From NCBI GenBank assembly GCA_964035545.1, contig CAXIUT010000196.1, positions 1-30,720 on the forward strand: a stretch of DNA of 30,720 nt, given 5' to 3'. The notes under the pieces are model-generated. The model was not told the DNA's origin, did not search any database, and worked only from the letters and a program-made list of their open reading frames with translations. Position numbers and translations under genes: made by a program. The DNA is from Bugula neritina. Lineage: Eukaryota > Bryozoa > Gymnolaemata > Cheilostomatida > Bugulidae. Shown here piece by piece: positions 11,756 to 21,875 of this stretch (the stretch's first letter is position 1; every line of letters begins with the position of its first letter).

Positions 11756-13597
11756 TCATTTTTTCATCTTTTTTTCATCTTAAAGATCATTAATACGATT
11801 TTTTTGTTCATCAATTGTTGATTGATGAAGAGCTACTATTCCTTTCAAAGTTGTTATTTCTAATTATAGTTCTTCTCTAAAATCATTTAATTTCACTTCA
11901 GAATCATTCTTCTTTTGTCCTTCATAAATGTTTATAAGTTTAGTTCTTTATAGAAGCCATTTTTATTTTTAAAGAACTAATTCATTTCTAGCCTCAATAA
12001 TGATTTGATCTTTTTGAAGTTAGAAATCTTATCGAAGATCAGCTTTAAGAGTTTATTTTAGTTTGTTCTTTTATGTTCTTAGTTGCATTAATTCATTTTC
12101 TTTACTATTTTTCATTTTTTCTTTTATAAGAACTTATTTTAATATTTTTTAAGATTATTCAAAAGACTTTTGTAATTTTTCTGTTTATTTTCTTATCATT
12201 TAAAGATACTCTTTAGAACTGGCTTCATGAAGGGAAATTTGTTATCCTCTTAATAATCTGCCAGCTAAACTTTGTCTTAATTCTGTCAGTTATGAATTAA
12301 GTTGTAAATTTTTGATTTATAAATTTTAGTTTAATTTCTAAAGTTTTTTTAATTGATCTTGAAGTCCTTTTTTATCTTTTTTAATTCTATCTATATTTTA
12401 TTGATTTTATTCAATCGTTCTTATTTTTCCTTTAAGTTAAATAATATCTTTATCTTTTTTTGTTATTTACTTCCAATATTTTAATTATCTAATTAAAGTA
12501 TAATATTTTTTTATTCTAATCCTTTTAATTTTCTTAGTTCTTTCAATAAAGAGTTATATTATGGATTATCATTAATTTTTAAATGTTCAGGTATTGTTTT
12601 TTGATTGATTTTAAGTATATTGACTTATTATTATAACTACTTTATTCTTTTATTTAATAATTCAAGAATATTATTTTCTTAATTATCTATTTAAGAAATG
12701 ACTTTTTGTCCTGAAAGTACCTTTAGATTAAGTTATGGTTCATATTTATTTGTGTTAAGCCATTAATGATTTTTAATTTGTTCAAGAGTAAATCTTTATT
12801 CCGGATTTCTTTTTATCATTCCTAGTATAAAACTTTTAGCTAAAATAGAAAAATTACTAGGAAAGTTTATTTTGGCATTCAATATATTTTGATTCATAAT
12901 ATTTTAAACTTTATCAACAAAAGGAGTTTTTCCAGTTAATAATTAAAAAGTTAGAACACCAATACACCAGATATCAAGTTTTTAATTGTGACCTGATTTA
13001 TCTATCATTTAAGGAGCCAAATATTGATGAGTTCCACAGAAAGTTTTTCGAGGTTTATTGAGAAAGTTAGACCATCCGAAATCTAAATTAAAACAAAATA
13101 ACCTGCTAATTTGACTCTATTCTTTATGTCTAATAGAATATTTTATGGCTTTATATCACGATGAACTATTTGTTTCTTATGGAGATATTAAACTGCCTCT
13201 AAAACTTATCTTATCATTTGTTTAGCAGTATTTTAATCTAATTTACCCTATTTATTTATTTTAGAAAAAAGCTGACCTTTATGAGCAAGCTATAAACAGA
13301 GATAGATATCTTCTTCAGTTTAAAAATAATCCTTCAATTCTATTATATGAGGGTGATGTAGCTATAAGGATATTTTTATTTCATTTCCAATTTGATTTTC
13401 CATCTTTGATTCTCTCATTTTTTTTTTAGATATCCTTTTCAAAGCAAAATACATCTTACTCTTTTTATATATTGCCTTATAAACAGTTCCAAAAGCTCCC
13501 TTTCCCTGATTTAATCAAAAAATACCAATTCTTTAGTAATTTAAAAGTCTGAGAGTTCACTTTTTTTTCGTTTAGGGTTTTAATTTTAAGTAATCAT
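11756..13597 (-). CDS. Aurora/PLK-like Ser/Thr kinase with long coiled-coil tail; one unresolved frame change
   Basis: The kinase domain covers residues about 18-275. It opens DFEITKELGKGAFGTVYKA, with the catalytic Lys in FALKR, HRDIKP-E-NILLD, DFGWSNF, a YLAP-E-M motif and LDIWCIGVL. DFGWS is typical of Aurora kinases. The Glu of HRDIKPEN (13143-13145) and of APE (13009-13011) are both TAA. Two 20-nt introns are needed: 13506-13525 (gtattttttgattaaatcag) and 13083-13102 (gttattttgttttaatttag). About 320 residues of coiled coil follow, rich in Glu (RIKELEEEVNILK). After 12,500 the coiled coil continues in another frame. Either one A is missing from the seven-base run at 12506-12512, or there is a 23-nt intron at 12448-12470. 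The tail ends at TGA 11756-11758. A centrosomal, basal-body or mitotic role is inference. Confidence 0.82.
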
Positions 13598-14043
13598 ATT
13601 TGATTTAATATAGTTTTAAAGAAAATTACGAGGTTTAGAGTATAATTTTCTTATTTCTAAAAGATGATTCTTAATTTTTGATAAGTTTAATTGGAATTTT
13701 TATTATTAATTTTAGTGTTTATTGATAAGACTTTTAAGTGAAAAAATAGATTAAACTTAAATCGTTCAACTGTTATTTTGAAAAAGAGAAAAAAATGTTT
13801 TCATTGAAGTCTTTGAATACAAAATTTTCATTTTTAGTTCAAGACATTTTCTATTAAAAAGAAGGTAATTAATGAGAGATTATACTTTTTCAATATTCTA
13901 AATTTGATACCTATTTTTTTCAATTATTTCATCTAAATTTAAAAGCTTTTATTCTCAGAACAATTCTTTAAATCTATTCATTTTATGATGATTTTTAGTC
14001 TGTAAATAGGAGTTATTTATAGTAGATAAATAGGAATTATCAA
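13598..14043. other. Intergenic region with a doubtful small ORF
   Basis: About 445 bp of very AT-rich DNA upstream of the kinase gene and downstream of the RING gene. On the minus strand a 72-codon frame (13981 to 13766) looks protein-like but has a TGA at its ninth codon (13955-13957), and no 20-nt intron removes it. Its status is open. Nothing else is visible. Confidence 0.4.
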
Positions 14044-14453
14044 TCATTCCTCAGCTGCTCTTTCGATACGATACAATAAATCGATAAATTACAACTCCTT
14101 CTTTCTTGTGCCTGGACCTGTTAAAGCTGCAAATATTTGATCTTATTCTTAATTTTACATAGACATCTCATTGATATTTTTTATTTTTTTACCTTTCTTG
14201 AGACTGCTCTTCCTGACTTTTTCTTCTTTTGACTTCCCCCTTGTTTTTGGTCCGATAGCGATTATTTTTCCAAACTTTTGTTTGCAGACAGGACAAGTAT
14301 TGTGATTCTATATTAAGAGATATTTACCTGAGACCACTAGGTGATGCACTGATGGCAGAAAAGATGGGAACATTTATCTGGTTTATGAGGATTTTTGACT
14401 TTAACGAGGCAGATTGGACATATATCATTGGAGTAACGATTTGACTTGTTCAT
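14044..14453 (-). CDS. Small RING-finger protein, probable E3 ubiquitin ligase
   Basis: 129 residues after removal of one 20-nt intron (14308-14327, gtaaatatctcttaatatag). The RING is at the N-terminus: CPIC (residues 12-15), KCSHLFCHQC, then IT-E-WSQ, and after the intron NTCPVC. This gives a full C3HC4 set of ligands with the Trp expected after the sixth. The Glu before WS is TAG, as often seen in this family (CIxEWS). After the RING come a basic stretch and a Glu-rich C-terminus (ENEEEDQIFAALTGPG), ending at TGA 14044-14046. RING proteins of this type recruit E2 enzymes; the substrate is unknown. The start codon is 95 bp from internal array 2, so the gene lies at the right edge of unit 2. 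Confidence 0.85.
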
Positions 14454-14548
14454 TTAGGAATGTTTATTATTAGAGAATTTACTCAAAACTATTAATTATA
14501 TCGTTCAGTTTTTAAAATATTGTCTAATTTTTATAAATATGATATTTC

Positions 14549-14622
14549 GGGGTTGGGGTTGGGGTTGGGGTTGGGGTTGGGGTTGGGGTTGGGGTTGGGG
14601 TTGGGGTTGGGGTTGGGGTTGG
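14549..14622 (+). repeat. Internal G4T2 telomere array 2
   Basis: About 12 GGGGTT units following tttc, ending in a partial unit (ggatttatca). Same orientation as the other internal arrays. The stop codon of the next leftward gene is only 9 bp from its right edge. Confidence 0.95.
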
Positions 14623-14631
14623 ATTTATCAT

Positions 14632-16107
14632 TCATTTGCTATAAAAGTGTCTAAAGACAGGTTCCGAAATGAATTTCTAGGTGTTGAAGTGTTAATTTCC
14701 TATACTAACAGATATTATTTTAGGATCAAAGCAACTGAATTGATAATTTATGCGATATATTTGGGGCAAATATTATGCAGATAACTCCTTATATGATAAT
14801 AAATTTTAAATAACATATTTTTTATTTATAATTTCAGTCTCTTTTTGCTTATTGTATCTTGTTACTTCTTGAATTTCCTCTAAAATATCATTTAAAACTA
14901 TTTATTTTTATTATTTTATTCCTTATTTCTGATATCTCTTTGGTGTTAATTAATTAATATTTAAATCTTTTATTTGACTAGCAATAAATGAACATAAATT
15001 AGATTTTCTAAGTTCCTGTTATGACTATTATGGCTATTCGATAACTATTTCTTCTTGTTCGCTTTCACTCTATTCAGAAGTGAAGAGATTTACTCTTGGA
15101 ATTGATACTGATTCTTCAATAACAACTTCTTATTTTTTAGATTGACTTTCTTCCTGAATTTTATCTTATTTTAGGAGTAATTTTTATTCTATTAGTTTGC
15201 TTATTTATTTATTAATTGGGAACTAAAAGTGTTTTAAGTCTTATTTTTGATTTACAGGCTATTTTTTAAAAGAATTGTCAAACTAATTTATGTTTTTTAT
15301 CAATGGAGGTTCTATTTAAAGAAATAATGATGATTATTCTTTTTATAATTATGACTATTCTTTTTATAATTATGATTATTCCCTTTATACTAATGACTAT
15401 TCTCTTTATAATAATGATTATTCTCTTTATTGTAACAATTCTTATCCCAATTATGAATATACTTTTTATTAATAAGGATTTTAATTATTTCTATTTTAAT
15501 ATTCACTCTTATTATCAGCTCTTTTTCTTCTTTTTCTGTTTATTTTATTCAATATACTTTGATTAGTTTAAATCTTTTGAGATAGTATAGAGTCTTCTTT
15601 ATTTCTTTTTATATAATTTCTTTTTTTTATGTAATTTCTTCTAATATTTTTTTTCTTATTTTTCTTTTTTGATCTAATAAATTTAATGTTTTAAGATTTT
15701 TATTTTTTTTTGTTTTTTTTAATAGAAGGGCAATAAGAAGAGTCAGATAGAAGGAGATCATCATTTTACACTTATTGATTTTAAGTTCTAAGATGATGAT
15801 ATTTTTCAATATTTAAGAAATTATATGGTTTTTTAACTCTACCTTCCAAATAAAACTGAGTCCACAGTTTTTCTTATCTTTCTACAAGATCTTTCTTCTA
15901 AATTTAAAACTGATAAACAAAATGCATTAGATGTTATAATTTTTTGATTTATTCCCATTTGAATTTCTTCACCTAATCACTTATCCACTCTAACTTATAC
16001 ATACGCTAGCCATTGACTATTTGAAAGTTGGTTATTTTGAAATCAACTACCTTCCCCTTTATAATTTCATCTAAGTTGCGAATATCTGCCTCACTTTACC
16101 ACTACAT
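14632..16107 (-). CDS. Acidic, Glu-rich protein with heptad repeats; weak chromo-like N-terminus
   Basis: 491 residues from ATG 16107 to TGA 14632-14634. Residues about 10-55 (DEIIKGKVVDFKI, NGERMYKLEW) loosely recall a chromodomain strand-turn-Trp pattern, which I rate as weak. A basic stretch of Lys/Arg/Asn codons follows (about 130-200). Then a 21-nt tandem repeat at roughly 15340-15440 encodes E-E-S-E-L-E-K-type heptads. A very acidic segment comes next (SEESESEQEEIVIEEPEE), in which much of the Glu is TAA or TAG. An in-frame stretch that looks coding continues upstream of 16107, and a second ATG at 16213 overlaps the stop of the EF-hand gene (ATGA). Linking it needs a +1 change, so the true N-terminus is uncertain. 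The function is unknown. Confidence 0.6.
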
Positions 16108-16209
16108 TTTATATTAATTCTAATATTGGAGGTAATTAGCTATCTGGATTTATATATCGAATACGTTAATTCAAAAATATATCAATTGGGTCTGAAGTAT
16201 CATAAAAAA

Positions 16210-16566
16210 TCATCTTTATTTTAAATAGTGAATAAATTATTCACGAGTCAAATAGTCCCTCTAAGATTTGGTTACTTTATTTATTATCACTTTCACCTCG
16301 GCTTCTGTCAAATGATTAGCTTTTTTATGTTATCCCATTTTGTTATAAGAGTATTTTAAAAAAAGAGTGAACTATTTCAGTTATATCTTATCATCTCTGA
16401 CTTTGTTAAATCGATTGAATATTTTTATGGCTACTTATCTTTTAGTTATATCACATTTTTATCCTTCCTACCAGCGACAAGCTTCTTCTAACTAGGCTCT
16501 TCTCTTGGCATCCCAGTCTATTTTAAGAGATCTCTATTCTTTATTTTATGAAGAACAAATGCCCAT
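16210..16566 (-). CDS. EF-hand protein with MGIC lipid-anchor start (paralogue 1)
   Basis: 118 residues. The start at 16566 is chosen because it gives MGICSS, a dual myristoylation/palmitoylation signal like that of the neighbouring paralogue; an upstream in-frame ATG at 16614 would mask it. Two EF-hand units are visible. The first loop (NRFNKVRDDKIELK-E-F) has TAG at position 12 (16372-16374). The second (VTKSERDYLTRE-E-F) has TAA at position 12 (16237-16239). Position 12 is the bidentate Ca2+ ligand and is almost always Glu. The first loop lacks Asp at position 1, so Ca2+ binding there may be weak. It lies just downstream of paralogue 2 on the same strand, and its stop TGA overlaps a possible ATG of the next gene. 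Confidence 0.8.
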
Positions 16567-16682
16567 CGAGTCTTCTTTTAATTTCTTTGTATTAATTATA
16601 AAATGATCACTCATCTAAGCTCTCAATAGAATAAATATAAATTATACTTATTTGAATTATCAGAATATAAGGTTAGATAGAA

Positions 16683-17066
16683 TCAAAGAAATTATCCTAT
16701 TCCTGATTGTTTTATATAATTAACGAATTCATGGCGCATTAGATATTATCTTTTTTATTTAAAACCTAGCTTTATAAATAGTGTTTCCAGTTCTTTTGCT
16801 ACTATCTATTTGCTTTTCTTTTTACCACTACTTCTTTTATTGGCATATTTTATAAAATTTATTAGCTAATCTCTTTCCAATATTCCATTTTTATTCTGAT
16901 CGAAACGGTCAAATAGATTTTCCGCAATCTTCTAAATTTATTCCTTTTGCTATTCAATAGTTTTAATTGAATCAAAGGAAGTAAAGGTTGGTGCTGATTC
17001 TTCGCGATTTGACCATCTTTTGGATAATGTTTTTTATTGTTTAGATTCGTAGTCGCAATTTCCCAT
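16683..17066 (-). CDS. EF-hand protein with MGNC lipid-anchor start (paralogue 2)
   Basis: 127 residues from ATG 17066 to TGA 16683-16685. It begins MGNCDYES, fitting N-myristoylation at Gly2 and palmitoylation at Cys4. A canonical EF-hand loop follows near residue 55: FDRFDQNKNGILERD-E-L, with Asp at 1, Asn at 3 and 5, Gly at 6 and TAG (16866-16868) at the Glu-12 position. The second half (LETLFIKLGFKEK, then RHEFVNYI) is a degenerate second hand without clear ligands. The layout matches the next gene downstream, so the two look like a tandem duplication. A membrane-tethered Ca2+ sensor is the natural inference; peritrichs are rich in Ca2+-binding contractile proteins, but this is not an obvious spasmin. 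Confidence 0.82.
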
Positions 17067-17259
17067 TGATAATTATATTTTCTGATTTAAATGATAAACT
17101 TTATATATCAGGATTTTAATTAAGATTCTTATTTTAATAAAAATTAACTGAAAAAATGAAAACAAATATTTTTTATTTATCATTAGCTTCTTGATAAAAT
17201 TTGAAATACATTTATCTTATCATAATAAACCTAATGAAATCAATATTATAACAAACAAA
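17067..17259. promoter_or_regulatory. Divergent promoter region, EF-hand / prominin-like genes
   Basis: 193 bp of AT-rich DNA between two divergent start codons; it must carry both promoters. No motif is recognisable. Confidence 0.4.
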
Positions 17260-19691
17260 ATGAAATTTATCATCATCTTCACTCTCCTACTCCTAGAGAT
17301 AAGTTCAACGACTCTAGCGACTGATAACTGTCCTTAAGGTTTCGAGATCACTACTTCTAACTCTACAACCTATACCTACCTAAAATCAACCACTGATCTT
17401 CTCTATGCCGATATCTATTCTTCACAGGATCAATCATAGTTGCAAGCTGCTTTTCATTCTGGAGATACACAAACAATCAATAAACAAATAGTAACTGTTT
17501 CGTTGATTGTTCCCTTTATACTTATTATGGTTGCCTTTGTAATTACGTTTGTAATTGCTATTTGCTGTTGTATATTTGAGAAGTCTTGTCCTCCCTGCAA
17601 GTCGTGGAAAAGAGATTTTACTATTAGACCTTATGAAAAGTCATAACTAAAATGTCTAGTAGTGTTTACTCTTATATTTGCCATTGGAATAGCCCTCACA
17701 ACTATTGTTGCTTTTGTCTTCTTCCCAAAACTTAATTAATATATATAAAACACAAAATGTGGGCTCTACACAACTTTAGATGTAGCTAAAAATGGAGACC
17801 AAACGAATGGTTGGGGAGGTTTTACTCAACTAAAAAATCAAATAGGAAATGTATCTAGTCTTCTCTCAACTGCTTCCACAGCTGTATCGACCAATCTAGC
17901 TAATAATGAATGGCTAAAAACCTATATGTAAGACTTGAAAGAGCAAAATATCGACCTTTATAAAAAGAATTTCGAATCTACAGTCCTAACTCCAACTGCT
18001 GCCACTACAGCAAGTGCACAAACAAGAGACGATATCCCAAGAGTGACTCCTCTTTTCATTTCAGCAGGATTGGGACCAAATGGTACTGCGAACACTATGG
18101 TTACTGATCTTGATGAAGGAATTAGAGTTACTGAACAGGTATCAGCTCAAGGTTATAAAGTATTTACTTCTGCTTTCCTCTTTGCTAATTCATAAACTAC
18201 AATGAGTCAAAATCTTAATTTAGCTATTGATAGCATGACTCAAAATTCTAATTATCTCACTGATATTCAAGTATCTCTTGACAGCTTTTCTGCTTCTATA
18301 TTTGATAATTTATTCAACTGGGGACTTTACATTATCCAAGCTATTTTGGGCTTCATATTAGCAGCTAGTCTGTTACTTATCCTTGGAGTTGTAGCTACTC
18401 ATTGTTTTGAACTTTATCAATGTAGATTAAGTGTACATCTTGGCTGGATCACCTATGGAATTACATATTTTGGTATTGTTGGATTAACCTTTATATTTTT
18501 TAGTTTTGGAGGCACTAGTTATCAATTTTGTTAATTTTATGGTTCATTGATGACAAGTAGTACTTCTTTTTCTTCATATGCATAAGTGACAGGTCCTAAT
18601 GAGTTCAACCGTTTTTTCCAGAAGATTTAAACTTGTTTCTATGGTGATGCAGACATCATGAAATCATTTGCTATTGCACAAGAGACTCAAACTATTAGCA
18701 ATATGTATGCTTAGATATAAACATTTTTGAATATGAGAGATTCAACGACTACTCATTATGTAGATCCTTCCAACTCCACCACCAAGATATCAGGATGGAT
18801 TGCTGCTATGGAAAAATACAGACTTGGAATCTATGACGATGCAGATTCTACTCTTACCTCATAGGATAATCCTAAAGTAGCACTCGCTAACTTCAATAAA
18901 TATACTAACAACTAAACAGGAGGAAATCCGCCCAGTTGTACCAATGACTATTGGGTTTTCGATAGTACGAATTGCACTAATAGTGCTACTGAAACTCTAT
19001 ATGTTTCTAACTCAGGAAATAGTGGGACTACCTTTGCTGCCACTGGCAATACCTGTATTTCTTTTAATTAGAAGTTTCAATCAACAAATAGTTATATTTG
19101 GAGAGAAAGTGATATATACAATCGATACATAAGTCAAAGACAGTGTGGAGGGATCACAGATACTTTCTAGAATGTTAAAAAGTATGCTACTTCACTGATA
19201 AACTATCGAGATTCGAGAATCAATTTATACCAAAACTTAAAAGATCAACTTGATGCTCTTCTTACCTCCAACAATAACTTCAATACGAATCTTACTACTT
19301 TTACAACTGCTGTTTCAGGATTTGTTACCAGCACTTCCACTCTTAATACCTTAGTAACTAATGCTGTTAATGGCCTTGATGCATCTGGTAACTGTACTAC
19401 TATTGCTAATAATATGAGATTTGTTTATAATACATTTTGTGTTAATTTTCTTTATACTTCAGTTCAATTTGGTAATTTTTTTGTTATTTAGGTATTTGTT
19501 GTCTTGTATTGCTTGCTATTATGATAGGAGGCACTCTTACTGGTAGCGTTTTTGCCATTAGATATGGAAGACTTGAACATGATCATAAAGCAGTCAGGCC
19601 AGAAACACCTTCCTTACAACAACTTCATTCTGAAATATTTGAAAAGAAACAAGAATCTAAATCATCGAGTTCGTCTTCTGATTAAGATTGA
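17260..19691 (+). CDS. Prominin-like five-span membrane glycoprotein
   Basis: 803 residues after removal of one 20-nt intron (19472-19491, gtaatttttttgttatttag). The order is that of prominins. A signal peptide (MKFIIIFTLLLLEISSTTLA) and a short ectodomain come first. TM1 is at about 84-108, ending in a Cys cluster (AICCCIFEKSCPPC). TM2 is at about 133-155. A first large extracellular loop of about 190 residues is followed by TM3 (about 355-378) and TM4 (about 397-417). A second extracellular loop of about 315 residues leads to TM5 (about 738-758) and a Ser/Asp/Glu cytosolic tail (ESKSSSSSSDED). Both loops are rich in Asn-X-Ser/Thr sites. Total length is close to the roughly 850 of animal prominins. 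Prominins mark membrane protrusions and cilia. The match rests on topology and the Cys cluster, not on alignment; a Tweety-like or unrelated five-span protein remains possible. Confidence 0.68.
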
Positions 19692-19820
19692 TTGTATGCC
19701 TTTACCAATATTGTTTTATTTAAGTTATAAAGTTTCTTTTCAAGATGATAATTATTTATTCTTTTCTATATTATAAACCTAAGTATTTTCTACTACTATT
19801 TTCTTTATAATATTAGAAGG

Positions 19821-20948
19821 ATGCTTAGATAATTACCCTTTCCACTTGTCACGCTTGAATTAGCAGAGTAAGAGATAAATAAATATCTTCTTAGTTTAAC
19901 TCCTCACAAATTATAAACAACTTTTAAGTTAAAATATCCTTTGGGTGACTTGTTTCCTTTGCCTCATCAGCTAATAACTAAATCTATTCTGTTTCTATTG
20001 CGAGTAAGGTATCCCTTATTGCTCAAATTTGATGGAAATAAGCATTGTATAAGGAAGTATGACTAAGTTTTAAAAGAACTTTATCAAGACAATCTTAAAC
20101 AATCGAGACTAATATCAGAATTTCAATTTCAATATTTCATCTTAATTACGATCAAAATATGTTGTGTCTTTATCAATGAACACTTCAAAAATATAATCAT
20201 ATCGAAATAAGAAGAATAAGATATGTACTGTTTGATGATAAAAATTCTTTTAGGAGTCATTGTCTATCCCACTTGCTACAAAATACTATAAAATAAATAT
20301 ATAGATGCTGAAAAGTATTCAATGAACAAAGGTAAAGCCACGAACCAGATCAAGAGAAAAGATACTGAAAAAACTGTTGGTACTAAAAAATTAGTTACTA
20401 TGAATGCTATTCAAGCAAAAATGCACAAAAGAAAATTTAAAAGACTTAAAGATCAAAGAGTGTCTATCTTCATGGACACTTCTAATTCAACTTTAAATCA
20501 ATTTAAATAAGATCTATCTCTATCTCTGAAAGTCAAACCACCCAAAATAGATCCTCCGCCTAAATAAAATTATTCTACTATTGAAAAACGAATCCTTTCT
20601 CATATTCCTCCTCTGTAGTTATAATCTATTCAAAAACAGAAGAAAAGAAATATTCATACTGAACAAGTTTCAAGTTCAATGAAGTTGGGCATTATGCTGG
20701 ATCAATTATCACATAATTATTCTAAAAGAGATTTTATTCTTAAACAATCACATCCAAGTTAACTTTTAAATCATCGGGTATTTGAAATACCCTCTGAACC
20801 TAGACTATCAGCTAAAATAAAATAAAATTCATAGTTTGTAATTAAAGAGTAAAGAAAGACTCATCAGCCAACTCTAAGAAAAACTAAAGATTATTGGAAT
20901 AAAGTTACAAATGACCTAAAAAGACAAAATAAATCCATATAAATCTGA
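19821..20948 (+). CDS. Unrecognised basic protein, 375 residues
   Basis: Intronless frame from ATG 19821 to TGA 20946-20948. The first 130 residues are moderately hydrophobic and helical (ITKSILFLLRV; FILITIKICCVFI). One more hydrophobic segment lies near residue 145 (LMIKILLGVIVYPTCYKIL). The remainder is Lys/Ser/Gln-rich and probably unstructured. I do not recognise a family. It follows the prominin-like gene by 130 bp on the same strand and converges on the histidine-phosphatase gene, with the stop codons 52 bp apart. Confidence 0.6.
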
Positions 20949-21000
20949 TCTATTATGTTTAATTTTATTATTAATTATTAAGATAACTATTTGTTTTTTA

Positions 21001-21864
21001 TCATTTTGTTTGTAAAGTCTTCAATTTTTATCTCTACATTATAAAGATCTCACAGTTATTGATCTTGTATCCAGCATAGAGTTTAATACATTCGGAATGA
21101 GCTACTATTGCTATTTTGTTGTATTTTTAAAAATATTTTTAGAGAACTTTTAACTGTTATTCATACTTAGGCAATAAACGCCTCTTTATTTCTTGCTATT
21201 TTTAGAGGTTTTTACGTCTTTAGAACCAATTCTCCTTCATCATATTTAAACATAAATTAATAGCTAGTTCTCTTCTTTCCTTTCCTTCAAGTCCTTTTAA
21301 CTTATCCAACATAAATTATCGATCTTTATCTTCAAAAAGTGTATAAATATACCAGGCCTATTTATCTTTAATATTTGAAAAGTCAAAATGAAGAAATTAC
21401 TGCATGGATTATTCTATTTTAGACCCCACATCATTTGAAGACTACATTATTTATCTGAAGGCTGGTTCAACAATGATCGAAGCTTTGGATTTATGATTTT
21501 TAAAGATAATATCACAAGTTCTTAGAGCTCTTCTCATAGGAGATACTAAAATTATATCTACATCAATATTTTACATTTTTTATCTGGCTTTTTTAGCTTG
21601 TTAGATTCCTTCCTTTGTAATTTCAACATCCAAGTATTTAGGATGAAACTTTTCAGTAGTGTATTCTTCTGAATCAAAGACCTTTTCACTGCCATACTTT
21701 GTGGTCAGCTCATCAGTTACTTTGTTAAACTAGCTTTCAGCATGCCTGATAAAATACATAATTTAACTTTGATTATTATTACATCCATTTGGAAGCTATT
21801 ATTAGGAACACATACTCAACATTATAAAGAAAGAGAAGATAAATTTACTTAATACTTGTTTCAT
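21001..21864 (-). CDS. Secreted or ER histidine-phosphatase (PGAM-like) enzyme
   Basis: 287 residues from ATG 21864 to TGA 21001-21003. The N-terminus is a signal peptide (MKQVLSKFIFSFFIMLSMCS). The phosphatase signature is FIRHAES-E-FN, with the phospho-accepting His at about residue 41. Next come VSPMRRALRT and FR-E-IM-E-SSND. The RE pair, usually LRE in this family, is encoded AGA TAA (TAA at 21451-21453). The C-terminal VAHSE holds the second catalytic His near residue 256. The family removes phosphate from small molecules or proteins through a phospho-His intermediate; the substrate is unknown. Its start codon lies only 11 bp from the start of the divergent gene to the right. Confidence 0.8.
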
Positions 21865-21875
21865 TTTATATTATT

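Noticed and set aside
14539-14784. ORF of Trp-Gly repeats through internal array 2
   Set aside because: Translation of the G4T2 array; the opposite strand downstream carries the real acidic heptad-repeat gene.
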